From assembly GCA_002429615.1 (NCBI GenBank), contig DJAN01000253.1:1-8741 (forward strand): a stretch of 8,741 nt of DNA, read 5' to 3'. This DNA is from Lysobacteraceae bacterium UBA6001. GTDB lineage: Bacteria > Pseudomonadota > Gammaproteobacteria > Xanthomonadales > Xanthomonadaceae. The position numbers were made by a program, and so were the translations under genes. The notes below the pieces were generated by a model. It saw nothing but the letters and a program-made list of their open reading frames with translations. It was not told the origin of the DNA and ran no database searches. This document shows positions 1 through 7,700 of this stretch, piece after piece (position 1 is the stretch's first letter; every line of letters starts with the position of its first letter).

Positions 1-36
1 CGGTGGCAGACGCCTTTGACGCCGGATACCGCACGG

Positions 37-59
37 TCGCGGCTGAAGCCGCTCCTACA
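37..59 (-). repeat. REP-like palindrome with GTAG head
   Basis: Read on the minus strand this is a GTAG tetranucleotide (58 to 55), a GA spacer, then a perfect 5-bp stem GCGGC/GCCGC (52-48 and 43-39) closing a TTCA loop, followed by GA. A GTAG head joined to a small GC palindrome is the known layout of REP elements moved by RAYT-type (IS200-like) transposases in Stenotrophomonas and relatives. From memory, very similar palindromes are dispersed in many Xanthomonadaceae genomes. Only one copy is in the window, so its repetitive nature is inferred and not seen. It lies just beyond the 3' end of rhtA, a usual intergenic site for REPs. Confidence 0.6.
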
Positions 60-80
60 AAAATAAAAAAAAAGGGGCTT
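60..80 (-). terminator. T-rich tract after rhtA, possible weak terminator
   Basis: On the minus strand, immediately after the rhtA stop codon, the sequence reads a short C run followed by nine T, one A and five more T (73 to 59). A tract like this is typical of the 3' end of an intrinsic terminator. The stem before it is poor: only about 3 bp (G86-C76, G85-C77 and a G-T pair) overlapping the stop codon. The REP palindrome lies after the tract, not before it. Termination here is plausible because no further minus-strand gene follows in the window, but the hairpin evidence is weak. Confidence 0.35.
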
Positions 81-962
81 TCAACCATCCACCGGCATCG
101 GCACCGGCTTGCTCCGCCGCGCCGCCAGCGCGGCGCCCGCCGACGCCACCATGATGCAGCCGATCGCCAGCCATTGCCGGCTGCTCAAGGCCTCGGACAG
201 CAGCAGCCATCCCGCCAACGCCGCCACCGCCGGCTCCAGGCTCAGCAGGATGCCGAACGTCTGCCGCGGCAGATGCTTCAGCGCGTAGATTTCCAGCGAA
301 TACGGAATCGCGCTGGACAGCAGCGCCACGCCCGCGGCGAACGCCAGCAATGCCGGCGAGGTGAACACCTGGCCCACCTGCGCGGCGCCGAACGGCAGCG
401 CCACCAGCGTGGCCACCAGCAGGCCCAGCGGCACGGTGGCGCGTCCACCGGCCTGGCCGGCACGCTGGCCGGCGACGATGTACAGCGCCCAGCACAGCGC
501 GGCCAGCAGGGCCCAACCCACGCCGACCGGATCCAGTGCGGTATCCAGGCTGCCGCGCGGCACCAGCAGCGACAACCCGGCGATGGCGAACACGATCCAG
601 ACGAAATCCAGCGCCCGCCGCGACGACAGCAGCGCCACCGCCAGGGGGCCGGTGAATTCGATCGCCACCGCGATGCCGAACGGAATCGTGCGCAGCGCCA
701 GGTAGAACGACAGGTTCATCGCGCCCAGCACCACGCCATAGCCCACCACCAGCGCCAGTGCGCGTGGCGCCGGCCAGGCGCGCCACGGCCGCTGCACCGC
801 GAACATCAGCAGCGCGGCGAAGCCGACGCGCAGCAGCGTGGTGGCCGGTGCCCCGATCACCGGGAACAGGTGTTTCGCCAACGAGGTGCCGAAGCACAGC
901 GAAGTGATGGAGCCCAGCACGGCGAGGATCGGCAGGCTGTTGTGGCGGTGGGACGCGGACAT
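81..962 (-). CDS. rhtA: RhtA-like threonine/homoserine exporter (EamA/DMT family)
   Basis: Inner-membrane exporter of the drug/metabolite transporter superfamily, 293 residues, about ten hydrophobic segments in two EamA halves. It matches what I recall of E. coli RhtA (295 residues) along its whole length: SLAK-LFP--GAP near residues 27-39, an EFTGPLAVAL block followed by SSRR and DFVW (102-122), ALCWALYI--GQRAG around 155-169, and PYSLE--AL--LP--TFG (220-237) followed by EPA-AA. RhtA exports threonine, homoserine and other amino acids by proton-coupled efflux. The ATG start is 6 bases after the stop of the upstream AraC-type gene, and no clear Shine-Dalgarno precedes it, so translational coupling is likely. 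Family assignment is firm. The natural substrate is inferred from the homologue. Confidence 0.85.
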   Translation of the reverse strand: MSASHRHNSLPILAVLGSITSLCFGTSLAKHLFPVIGAPATTLLRVGFAALLMFAVQRPWRAWPAPRALALVVGYGVVLGAMNLSFYLALRTIPFGIAVAIEFTGPLAVALLSSRRALDFVWIVFAIAGLSLLVPRGSLDTALDPVGVGWALLAALCWALYIVAGQRAGQAGGRATVPLGLLVATLVALPFGAAQVGQVFTSPALLAFAAGVALLSSAIPYSLEIYALKHLPRQTFGILLSLEPAVAALAGWLLLSEALSSRQWLAIGCIMVASAGAALAARRSKPVPMPVDG

Positions 963-968
963 GGAACG

Positions 969-2024
969 TTACGACGCCAGAGGAGGGCGCGATGATGCCA
1001 CGTTCGGCGCCACCGGCCGGCGCGGGCGCGATGTCGTGGCCGCGGGGCGCGCGCTGCTCGGCGGCATGCCGACGATGCGTTTGAACGCGCGGCTGAAGGA
1101 GGCCTCGGAGTCGTAGCCGAGGCGGTTGGCCGCCACCGCCACGCGCATGCCGTCCTGCTCGATCCAGCGCCTGGCCTGGAACATCTTCACCTTGGCAACG
1201 TAGCGCGCCGGGCTCTCGCCGACCGTGCGGGTGAAGGCGTCGGCGAAGCGCGAGCGCGAGGCGCCCATCAGCTGCGCCAGTTCGGGCACCGTCCAGTTGC
1301 GTGCCGGGTCGGCGTGGATGGCGGCGATCACCTTGCCGATGCTCGGGCAGTGCACCGCGGCGATCCAGCCGCTGGCATCGCCACAGGCGCATTCCACCCA
1401 GGCGCGGATGATGCTGGCCGCGAGCACATCGGCCAACCGCGAAAGAATGCCGCAGGCGCCGATGCGATCCAGCGCCGCTTCGCGTTCCATCGCGTCCAGC
1501 AACGCCGGCACCGCGGGGTCGCGCTTGACCAGGTCGCCGGCCAGCATGCGTTCGGGCATCAGCGCCAGCAGGGGATGCAGCGGGTCGAGGTTGAAACGCA
1601 TCGCGCCGCAGAACAGCACCGTGTCCGCGGCCGCATCTTCCACCGGCGGCAGCCGCGTCGGCACCGCCGCGCCGAGATCCACCCGATACACCTCATCCGA
1701 TACCGGCGTGCGCGGGCAGTTGTGGATCGCCACCGGTGCCACCTCCGGCGTGCTGGCCAGCACATGCGCATGACCGCGCGGCAACAGCACGGCATCGCCG
1801 GCGGCCAGGCGCTGCCAGGGCGACTCGCCGACCCGCAGCCAGGCCACGCCGCGGGCGACGAAGTGGAAGCGTGCGTCGCGCTGCGCCGGGAAGGCCAGCG
1901 CCCACGGCGCGGCGAACTGGCAGCGGCCGTACTCCACCCCGTCCAGGCGCAGGCCCAGCAGCACCTGGGTCAGCATGTCGCCGGGGCCCGTCGTGGGCGA
2001 GGGGCTGGAGGATTGGTCAAGCAT
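969..2024 (-). CDS. AraC-family transcriptional regulator with N-terminal cupin domain
   Basis: DNA-binding regulator of 351 residues. The N-terminal half (about 20-200) looks like the cupin-type sensor of this AraC subgroup: a FHFVARG-AWLRV strand pair (53-65) and a GDAVLLPRGHAHVL turn (76-89). The C-terminal half carries two helix-turn-helix motifs: about 244-270 (WTVPELAQLMGASRSRF) and about 293-319 (VAANRLGYDSEASFSRAFKR), the usual AraC signature ending at G-M. A Pro/Arg/Ser-rich tail of roughly 31 residues follows, longer than normal for the family. The start at 2024 has a weak GGA; ATG at 1976 (residue 17) is an alternative. It is divergent from the nepI-like gene and co-directional with rhtA, so it probably controls one or both. 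Its inducer cannot be read from sequence. Confidence 0.88.
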   Translation of the reverse strand: MLDQSSSPSPTTGPGDMLTQVLLGLRLDGVEYGRCQFAAPWALAFPAQRDARFHFVARGVAWLRVGESPWQRLAAGDAVLLPRGHAHVLASTPEVAPVAIHNCPRTPVSDEVYRVDLGAAVPTRLPPVEDAAADTVLFCGAMRFNLDPLHPLLALMPERMLAGDLVKRDPAVPALLDAMEREAALDRIGACGILSRLADVLAASIIRAWVECACGDASGWIAAVHCPSIGKVIAAIHADPARNWTVPELAQLMGASRSRFADAFTRTVGESPARYVAKVKMFQARRWIEQDGMRVAVAANRLGYDSEASFSRAFKRIVGMPPSSARPAATTSRPRRPVAPNVASSRPPLAS

Positions 2025-2097
2025 TGCGGGTATTCCGGCATGGAAACGCCAGAATCATACGCCTAACCTGCGTACCCCCACATTGGCACCTCCTCCC
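2025..2097. promoter_or_regulatory. Divergent promoter region between araC-type gene and nepI-like gene
   Basis: These 73 bases must hold the start signals of both divergent genes unless the promoters lie within coding sequence. On the minus strand TATGAT (2059 to 2054) is a good sigma70 -10 box about 30 bases before the regulator start, but no good -35 accompanies it. For the plus strand only poor matches are visible, such as TTCCGG (2033-2038) 17 bases before CATACG. On the minus strand, AGGAGG sits 5 bases before an ATG at 2083 opening a six-codon frame (see findings). No clear regulator-binding repeats were identified by eye. Confidence 0.5.
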
Positions 2098-3303
2098 GTG
2101 ATCCCTGACAACTCCGCCGCTTCGTCGACCCAGGACGTACCCGCCGAACCCCATTGGCCGGCCGTGGTGTCCCTGACCCTGGGCGTGTTCGGCCTGGTAA
2201 CCGCAGAATTCCTGCCGGCCAGCCTGCTCACCGCCATGGCCACCGACCTGCGCGTCAGCGAAGGCGCGGCCGGCCAGAGCGTGACCGCCACCGCGCTGGT
2301 GGCCGCGCTCGCCGCGCCCTGCCTGCCGCTGCTGGTGCATCGCCTTGATCGCCGGCTGGTGATGTTCGCCTTCACCGTGCTGCTGCTGCTCTCCAACGCG
2401 ATGGCGGTATTCGCCCCGAACCTGCCCGTGCTGCTGGCCGCACGCGTGCTGCTGGGCGTGGCGCTCGGCGGTTTCTGGGCGATGGCCGCGCCGCTGGCGA
2501 TGCGGCTGGTGCCGACCGCGCTGTTTCCGCGCGCGATGGCGCTGATCCTCACCGGCGTCTCGGTGGCGACGGTCTGCGCGGCGCCCATCGGCGCGTGGAT
2601 GGGGGCGACGTGGGGCTGGCGCAGCGCGTTCGTCGCCGCCGGCGGCATCGCCGTGCTGACCCTGCTGGTGCAGCTGGCCACGCTGCCGTCGCTGAAGCCG
2701 CGCGGCAGCGCCGACCTGCGCCAGCTCGGTGTACTGCTGCGACGCGCGCCGATCCGCGTGGTGCTGCTGGCGGTGTTGCTGGTGATCTCCGGCCACTTCG
2801 CCGGCTTCACCTATGTGCGTCCGTTGATGGAGAACATCACCCACCTGTCGGTGGCGGCGATCTCCGGCGTGCTGCTGGCCTATGGCATCGGCGGCTTCTT
2901 CGGCAACCTGTTCGGCGGCTGGCTGGCGGGACGCAGCGAGCGCCTGGCCATCGTGTTTGGCGGCACCACCATCGCCCTGCTGGCGGCCGCGCTGCTCGCG
3001 CGCGGTGAATCGGCCGGCGTGGCGGCGGTGGCGATCACCCTGTGGGGTTTCGCCTTCGGCGCGTTCCCGGTGGGTTTCCAGATCTGGATCGTGCGCGCCG
3101 CGCCGGACCAGGCCGAAGAAGCCAGCGGCCTGCTGGTGGCCGCGTTCCAGGTGGCCATCGCCAGCGGCGCGATCGGCGGCGGCGTGCTGGTGGACCGCAT
3201 CGGCGCGCTGGGGGGGCCGCTGTTCGCGCTGGTGGCGGTGTCGCTGGGCGCGTTGCTGGCCTGGCGCCACGGCCCGCGCGCGACGCTCGCGGCGGGCACG
3301 TGA
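2098..3303 (+). CDS. nepI: NepI-like MFS exporter (purine nucleoside/analogue efflux family)
   Basis: Major facilitator superfamily exporter with about twelve hydrophobic segments. It resembles E. coli NepI, a purine-ribonucleoside efflux pump, in its order of motifs: EFLP-SLLT near residues 37-45, a SEG-AGQSVT-TA-VA block (54-69), D-R-R in the TM2-TM3 loop (84-86), LGGFWAMAA-L-MRLVP (123-139), and FTY-RP in the second half. An in-frame ATG at 1975 would add 41 non-hydrophobic residues and overlap the divergent regulator. I chose the GTG at 2098, giving 401 residues, close to the usual 396. It lacks a Shine-Dalgarno: the bases before it are pyrimidine-rich. The gene is divergent from the AraC-type regulator and ends 1 base from the convergent hydrolase gene. 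Family is secure; the exact substrate is inferred. Confidence 0.8.
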   Translation: MIPDNSAASSTQDVPAEPHWPAVVSLTLGVFGLVTAEFLPASLLTAMATDLRVSEGAAGQSVTATALVAALAAPCLPLLVHRLDRRLVMFAFTVLLLLSNAMAVFAPNLPVLLAARVLLGVALGGFWAMAAPLAMRLVPTALFPRAMALILTGVSVATVCAAPIGAWMGATWGWRSAFVAAGGIAVLTLLVQLATLPSLKPRGSADLRQLGVLLRRAPIRVVLLAVLLVISGHFAGFTYVRPLMENITHLSVAAISGVLLAYGIGGFFGNLFGGWLAGRSERLAIVFGGTTIALLAAALLARGESAGVAAVAITLWGFAFGAFPVGFQIWIVRAAPDQAEEASGLLVAAFQVAIASGAIGGGVLVDRIGALGGPLFALVAVSLGALLAWRHGPRATLAAGT

Positions 3304-3304
3304 T

Positions 3305-4672
3305 TCAGTGCGTTTCGATGAACACCGGGTTGGAATAGAACCACAGGTCCTGCCACGGATCCTCCCCGGCCACGTCCGGCAGCGGCACCGCTTCGCCGGT
3401 GCTGCTGCCGCGCACGCGCACGAAGCCGCCGTGTGACGGTGCCGGCAGCTCCCACGCCACCGACAGCCAGTCGCCGTCGCGCTGGAACTGCGCCGGCACG
3501 AAGCGCCGCGTCTGCATGCGCGGCACGCCGTCGACACCGGGCTCGCCCACGATCAGCTCGATATGCCGCAGCGTCGAATGCTGGCCGTGGCGGTTGGCGG
3601 CCGCTGGCTGGCGCACCTTCAGGCGCACCTGCATCGCCGCGCCCGGCGCCAGGGTCAGCGTGTCGCCAAGCGTGGCGACGTGCCCCCCGGCATCGCTGAC
3701 GTGCAGCTCAAGCGCGTCGATGAGATCGCCGGTGACCGCGAACATGCGGCCCTGGCGCAAGCCATCGAGGATGTCGCCGGCATCGCGCCGGGCCCACACA
3801 TAGGTCTTGCTGTACTGGCCCGGATCGAAATCGCGCCCGCCATCGCGCAGGTTGACGTGCGAGTCGGAGGTGGCGGTGATCCAGAAGCGTCGGCCCTCGG
3901 CCAGCATCGTGTCCCACACGCCGCCGACCTGCGCGGTCATCTGGTCGAAGCCGCCCATCGTCGGCGCCGCGGCGTCGCGATACAGGCCGCGATGCTCGGT
4001 CGTGGCCTGGTGGCCGGGCGCGCCCTCCATGCCGACCAGCACCTTCGGCGCGGCATCGTGCCAGGCACGCAGCTCGCGCGGTTCCACCTCGCCCCAGCGG
4101 CCGAAGCCGCTGGCGGTGCGCGAGGGATGGTTGACGAACATCAGCGGCAACGGATCGAGCCGGCGCAGATAGGCCAGTGCGTCGAGCATCTGCGATTCCT
4201 GGTCGCGGGTGGCGGGCGGCAGCGGTTCGCCGCGGCTGTAGTCGCGCTCGATGACGAACAGCTGTTCGCGCTCCTCCGGGCCAGGCGCGATGATCAGCGA
4301 CGCATGCTCGGCGGCCGGCACGTCGAATTCCATGCCGTAGTACTGGATCAATCCGGGCACCGCGCGACGCGCTTCCTGCAACGCCGGCCACGCGTGGTCG
4401 CGATTGACGACCGAATGGCCCGGCCCGCCATGGTCGGTATGCACCATCCACACCAGTCCGTTGCCCTGCGCGACCTGCGCGTTGCGGGTGCGGGTATAGC
4501 GCGAATCGCCGCCGCGTACCGGTGTGGGTGGGGTCGTGCCGCGGTCCCAGTCCACGCTCCATTCGCTGTGGACGTGATGGTCGCCGGGCTGCCAGTCGCG
4601 CGCGGGCGCCTCGGCATGGGCAGGGGTGTAGCAGGCCGACAGCACCAGCAGCGGCAGCAGGAACAAACGCAT
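3305..4672 (-). CDS. Exported PHP-domain metallohydrolase (CehA/McbA type)
   Basis: Predicted periplasmic or lipid-anchored metal-dependent hydrolase, 455 residues from the chosen start. PHP-type metal ligands appear in order: H33-V-H35 in a DHHVHSEWS motif, T79-D-H81, G-M-E115, N-H182-P, G-M-E216 and S-D270-S-H272. CehA (carbaryl hydrolase) and relatives share this fold, and PHP proteins mostly cleave phosphoester or ester-like bonds; the substrate here is unknown. The ATG at 4672 has a strong AAAGGAG (4685 to 4679) and begins a signal sequence. L11-S-A-C14 fits a lipobox, while A18-H-A20 could be a signal-peptidase I site, so anchoring is uncertain. An upstream in-frame start at 4747 would spoil the signal peptide and lies in a hairpin. 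About 185 C-terminal residues after the catalytic region look beta-rich. The gene follows the TonB-dependent receptor by 107 bases, suggesting co-expression. Confidence 0.82.
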   Translation of the reverse strand: MRLFLLPLLVLSACYTPAHAEAPARDWQPGDHHVHSEWSVDWDRGTTPPTPVRGGDSRYTRTRNAQVAQGNGLVWMVHTDHGGPGHSVVNRDHAWPALQEARRAVPGLIQYYGMEFDVPAAEHASLIIAPGPEEREQLFVIERDYSRGEPLPPATRDQESQMLDALAYLRRLDPLPLMFVNHPSRTASGFGRWGEVEPRELRAWHDAAPKVLVGMEGAPGHQATTEHRGLYRDAAAPTMGGFDQMTAQVGGVWDTMLAEGRRFWITATSDSHVNLRDGGRDFDPGQYSKTYVWARRDAGDILDGLRQGRMFAVTGDLIDALELHVSDAGGHVATLGDTLTLAPGAAMQVRLKVRQPAAANRHGQHSTLRHIELIVGEPGVDGVPRMQTRRFVPAQFQRDGDWLSVAWELPAPSHGGFVRVRGSSTGEAVPLPDVAGEDPWQDLWFYSNPVFIETH

Positions 4673-4701
4673 GCAAACTCCTTTCGACAGGCAACGCGAT
4701 G

Positions 4702-4720
4702 CCGCCGTCAGCCGCGGCGG
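4702..4720 (-). other. Small hairpin upstream of the hydrolase ribosome-binding site
   Basis: CCGCCG (4702-4707) and CGGCGG (4715-4720) form a perfect 6-bp stem around a 7-base loop. It sits 16 bases upstream of the AAAGGAG ribosome-binding site of the PHP hydrolase and directly downstream, in the minus-strand sense, of the larger hairpin at 4736-4761. It could shape translation or mRNA stability. In a GC-rich genome a stem of this size can also arise by chance. Confidence 0.4.
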
Positions 4721-4735
4721 ACATCGGGAAAGCGG

Positions 4736-4761
4736 GCCGGCGGCCATGCCCGGCCGCCGGC
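4736..4761 (-). other. Perfect 10-bp GC hairpin between receptor and hydrolase genes
   Basis: GCCGGCGGCC (4736-4745) and GGCCGCCGGC (4752-4761) form a perfect 10-bp all-GC stem with a 6-base loop. It begins 19 bases after the stop of the TonB-dependent receptor. On the minus strand it is followed by CCGCTTTCCC, not a clean U tract, so it is not a canonical intrinsic terminator. It may partly terminate transcription, or protect the receptor mRNA from 3' exonucleases so that receptor and hydrolase are made in different amounts. Confidence 0.55.
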
Positions 4762-4779
4762 GGGGTCAACGCGCGCGGA

Positions 4780-7700
4780 TCAGAAGTCGGCGCGCAGGCC
4801 GAGGCTGATGCGGCGGCCAGACTTCTCGTACATGGTCGGGAACGCCGGATCCATGGTGTAGCCGCTGGTCACCTCGTCGGTCAGGTTGATGCCCTTCAGG
4901 CTGACCTTGAGGTTGTCGGTGATGCGGTAGCCGATCGACACGTCGAGCTGGCCGTAGGCGTCGCGGTAAATCGGATACATGTTGTAGCCGATCGACTCCA
5001 CGTACTCGCTCTTGTGGTTGTACGACAGGCGCGCATCGAAGCGGCTGTTCTCGTAATAGAACGTGGCGTTGTAGGTGTCCTTCGACAGGCCCGGCATCGG
5101 CGTCTTGATGCCGAGGTCGGACTCGCCGGCCAGCGAGCTGTCCAGGCGGGTGTAGTTGGCGTTGATGCCGAAGCCTTCCAGCCAGGACGCGAACATGCCC
5201 AGCGGCAGCTGCCCGATCACCTCGATGCCATCGACGTCGTAGCTGCCCTTGGCATTGACCGGCTGGTACACGTCGAAGTCATAGATGCCGTTGAGGCTGC
5301 CGTTGGCGTTGTACACCGCCACGTCCTCGACCACGCCGGTCAGCGCGCTGATCACCACGCCGTCGATCTTCTTGTTGAAGTAGGACGCCGCCAGCAGCCC
5401 GCCGTTGTCGAAATACTTCTCCAGGCCGATCTCCCACTGCTTGGCGTAGGTCGGCTTCAGGTCTGGGTTGCCGTCGGTGAAGCGGAACGAACTCCAGCTG
5501 GCGGTGCGCTTGTAGGCCACGTCGGTCAGCGAGGGACGCATCATCGTCCTGGCGGCCGCCGCGCGCAGCATCAGCCCCTGCGCCAGTTCGGCGGTCATGT
5601 TGAAGCTCGGCAGCCAATCCTTGTAGCTGCCGTCCTTGGACACCGGATCATCGGTGTAGCCGGTGCTGCCGTCCGGGTTCTGGATCGGGTGGTAGCCGAA
5701 GGAGGTCACCGAGGTGTCCACGTAGCGCGTGCCGGCGTTGATCGAGACCGGCACCGAGCCGATGTCGAAGGCCAGGTCGGCCATCGCGTACAGCGCGGTC
5801 ACGCGCTCGTCCACGCGGTAGTACTGGCCCGGATCATAGGGCGTGGTGAAGCCGTCGTAGCGGAACGCATTGCGCGCGTATTCGTTGGAGATCTGCTGCC
5901 AGTCGAGGTTCTTGAAGCTGTAGTCGCCACCGGGGACGATGTCGCCGATCGACTGCAGCGGACTATCGGCCATGGTGAGCGTGTTGACCCACGCCGCGCT
6001 GCCCGCTTCCGGCCCGGTGATCTTCAGCTCGCCATACTGGCGACGCTTGGAGCGGTCGGTATAGCGGCCGCCGAACTGGATGCTGCGCAGGGCCGGGAAG
6101 AACGCCAGGTCGAAGCTGCGCGCCAGGTCCACCTGGCCGGCGTACTTGTCGTCCTTGATGCGTTCCAGCGTGGTTTCGTAGGCCTCGAACAGGTACTTGT
6201 CCGGCGCGTTGTACATGTCGATGGTGTTCGGGTTGGCGCTGGGAATCGTCTCGCCGCTCTGGCCGGTCCAGCGCGTGCGCGACGGCGCGTAGGCGACGTG
6301 CTTGAGGTTGGAATAGTCCAGGGTCTTCTCGGCGCCCGAGTAGCCAGCCATCGCATCCACGCTCCAGACGTCGCCCTTCCAGTCCATCGACACGCTGTAC
6401 TGGCTGTAGTCGGTCTTGTTGATGCGTTCCTTGCTCAGCATCTCGTGCTGCGTGGCGGTATAGGACACATCCTTCAGCACCACCATGCCGTAGTCGGCCA
6501 GGGTGGTGTCGTCGTAGTCGTGGATGGTCTCCAGGGTGCTGCGGCTGGAGGCCGAATAGGCCGCCGCGTCGTACTCGTCCTCGGTCGAATCGTAGCCGCC
6601 CCACATCGCATCGAAGGCGATGCTGAAGGTGTTGCTGGGCTTGTACTGCAGCGAGGCGGTGGCACCCCACTTGTCCTGCTCGTTGACGTATACGCGGTCA
6701 CCGACCTTGTCCTGGAACACGATCAGGTTGGTCTCGTCGGTGTCGTTGCGATCCTGCACGATCACCCCGGCATCGCGCGCCAGCACCGCTTGCGCCTGCG
6801 TGCCGCGGGTGCCGGACGCGCTGAGGAAGCGCGACATCGGGCGGAAGTTGATGCCCGAGGTGGAGTCGGTGCGGTTGGTGCGCTTGGCGCGCGAGTAGGA
6901 CACGAGCGCGCCCCAGTCGCCCCAGGTGTCGCTGGCGAGAAAGGCGTACTTCGGGTCGGTCTTCTCGGAGATGGAGTTGTAGGCGCCTTCGGCCGACACC
7001 GCGATCTTGCGGTCGCTGTAGTCGAAGGGGCGCGCGGTGGAGATATCCACGGTGCCGGCGATGCCGCCTTCCTCGTCGGCTGCCGTCGGCGACTTCTGCA
7101 CGGTGACCTGCTGGATGATTTCCGAAGCGAACATGTCGAACTCGACATCGCGCCCGCCGCTGCCCGAGGCGGTGGCCAGGTCGTTGATCGTCACCAGCGT
7201 GTAGTCCGACGGCAGGCCGCGCACGTTGACCTTGGTGCCCAGGCCCTTGTTGCGCTCGATGGTCACGCCGGGAATGCGCTGCAGCGCCTCGGCGAGGTTC
7301 TGTTCCGGGAAGTCGGCCACGTCGGTGGCGACGATGGAATCGGAGAAGCCGACATTCCAGCGCTTCAGGTCCACCGCCTGTTCCAGGCTGCGGCTGTAGC
7401 TGCCGGTGACTTCGATGCGGTCGAGCTGGTGCAGCGGCGATTCGGCGTGCGGCACGCCGGTGGCGCCCGCATCGACGGCGGCCGACGCGGGCGCGGCGAG
7501 CGGGGTGGCGTTGCCGGTGTTGTCGGCCTCGATCGTCACCGTCGTCGCATTGACGAAGCGATAGCGCAGGCCGGTGCCGTCCAGCAACCGGCGCAGACCT
7601 TCTTCCGCGCTGAGGCCGGCCGGCACCGCGCGCGTGCGCGGATTGCCCGCGGCCTGTGCGTCGTAGATGAACTGCAGGCCGGTGCGGCGTGACAGCGCGT

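Noticed and set aside
55..1392. Minus-strand open frame of 445 codons overlapping rhtA and the regulator in another frame
   Set aside because: Spans two real genes out of frame and shows no domain. Typical of GC-rich DNA.
1975..2097. Upstream ATG start for the nepI-like gene
   Set aside because: It would add 41 polar residues absent from NepI and overlap the divergent regulator by 50 bases, leaving no room for a promoter outside coding sequence.
3296..3311. GCAC/GTGC dyad as a bidirectional terminator between convergent genes
   Set aside because: Only a 4-bp stem with an 8-base loop and no T tract on either side.
2017..3537. Minus-strand open frame of about 506 codons antisense to the nepI-like gene
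   Set aside because: Gln/Arg/His-rich low-complexity translation. The plus strand encodes a full MFS protein matching NepI.
4673..4747. Upstream start for the hydrolase (25 extra residues)
   Set aside because: It would place the signal peptide internally and start inside the 10-bp hairpin, while ATG at 4672 has a strong AAAGGAG at the right distance.
3563..4861. Plus-strand open frame of about 432 codons antisense to the hydrolase
   Set aside because: Arg/Ala/His-rich shadow with no domain or signal, crossing from the hydrolase into the receptor gene. The minus strand holds a clear signal peptide and PHP motifs.
4522..7692. Plus-strand open frame of about 1056 codons antisense to the TonB receptor
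   Set aside because: It is the mirror of a strongly biased GC-rich coding frame. Its translation is rich in Arg, His, Val and Ala without recognisable domains, while the opposite strand encodes a complete receptor.
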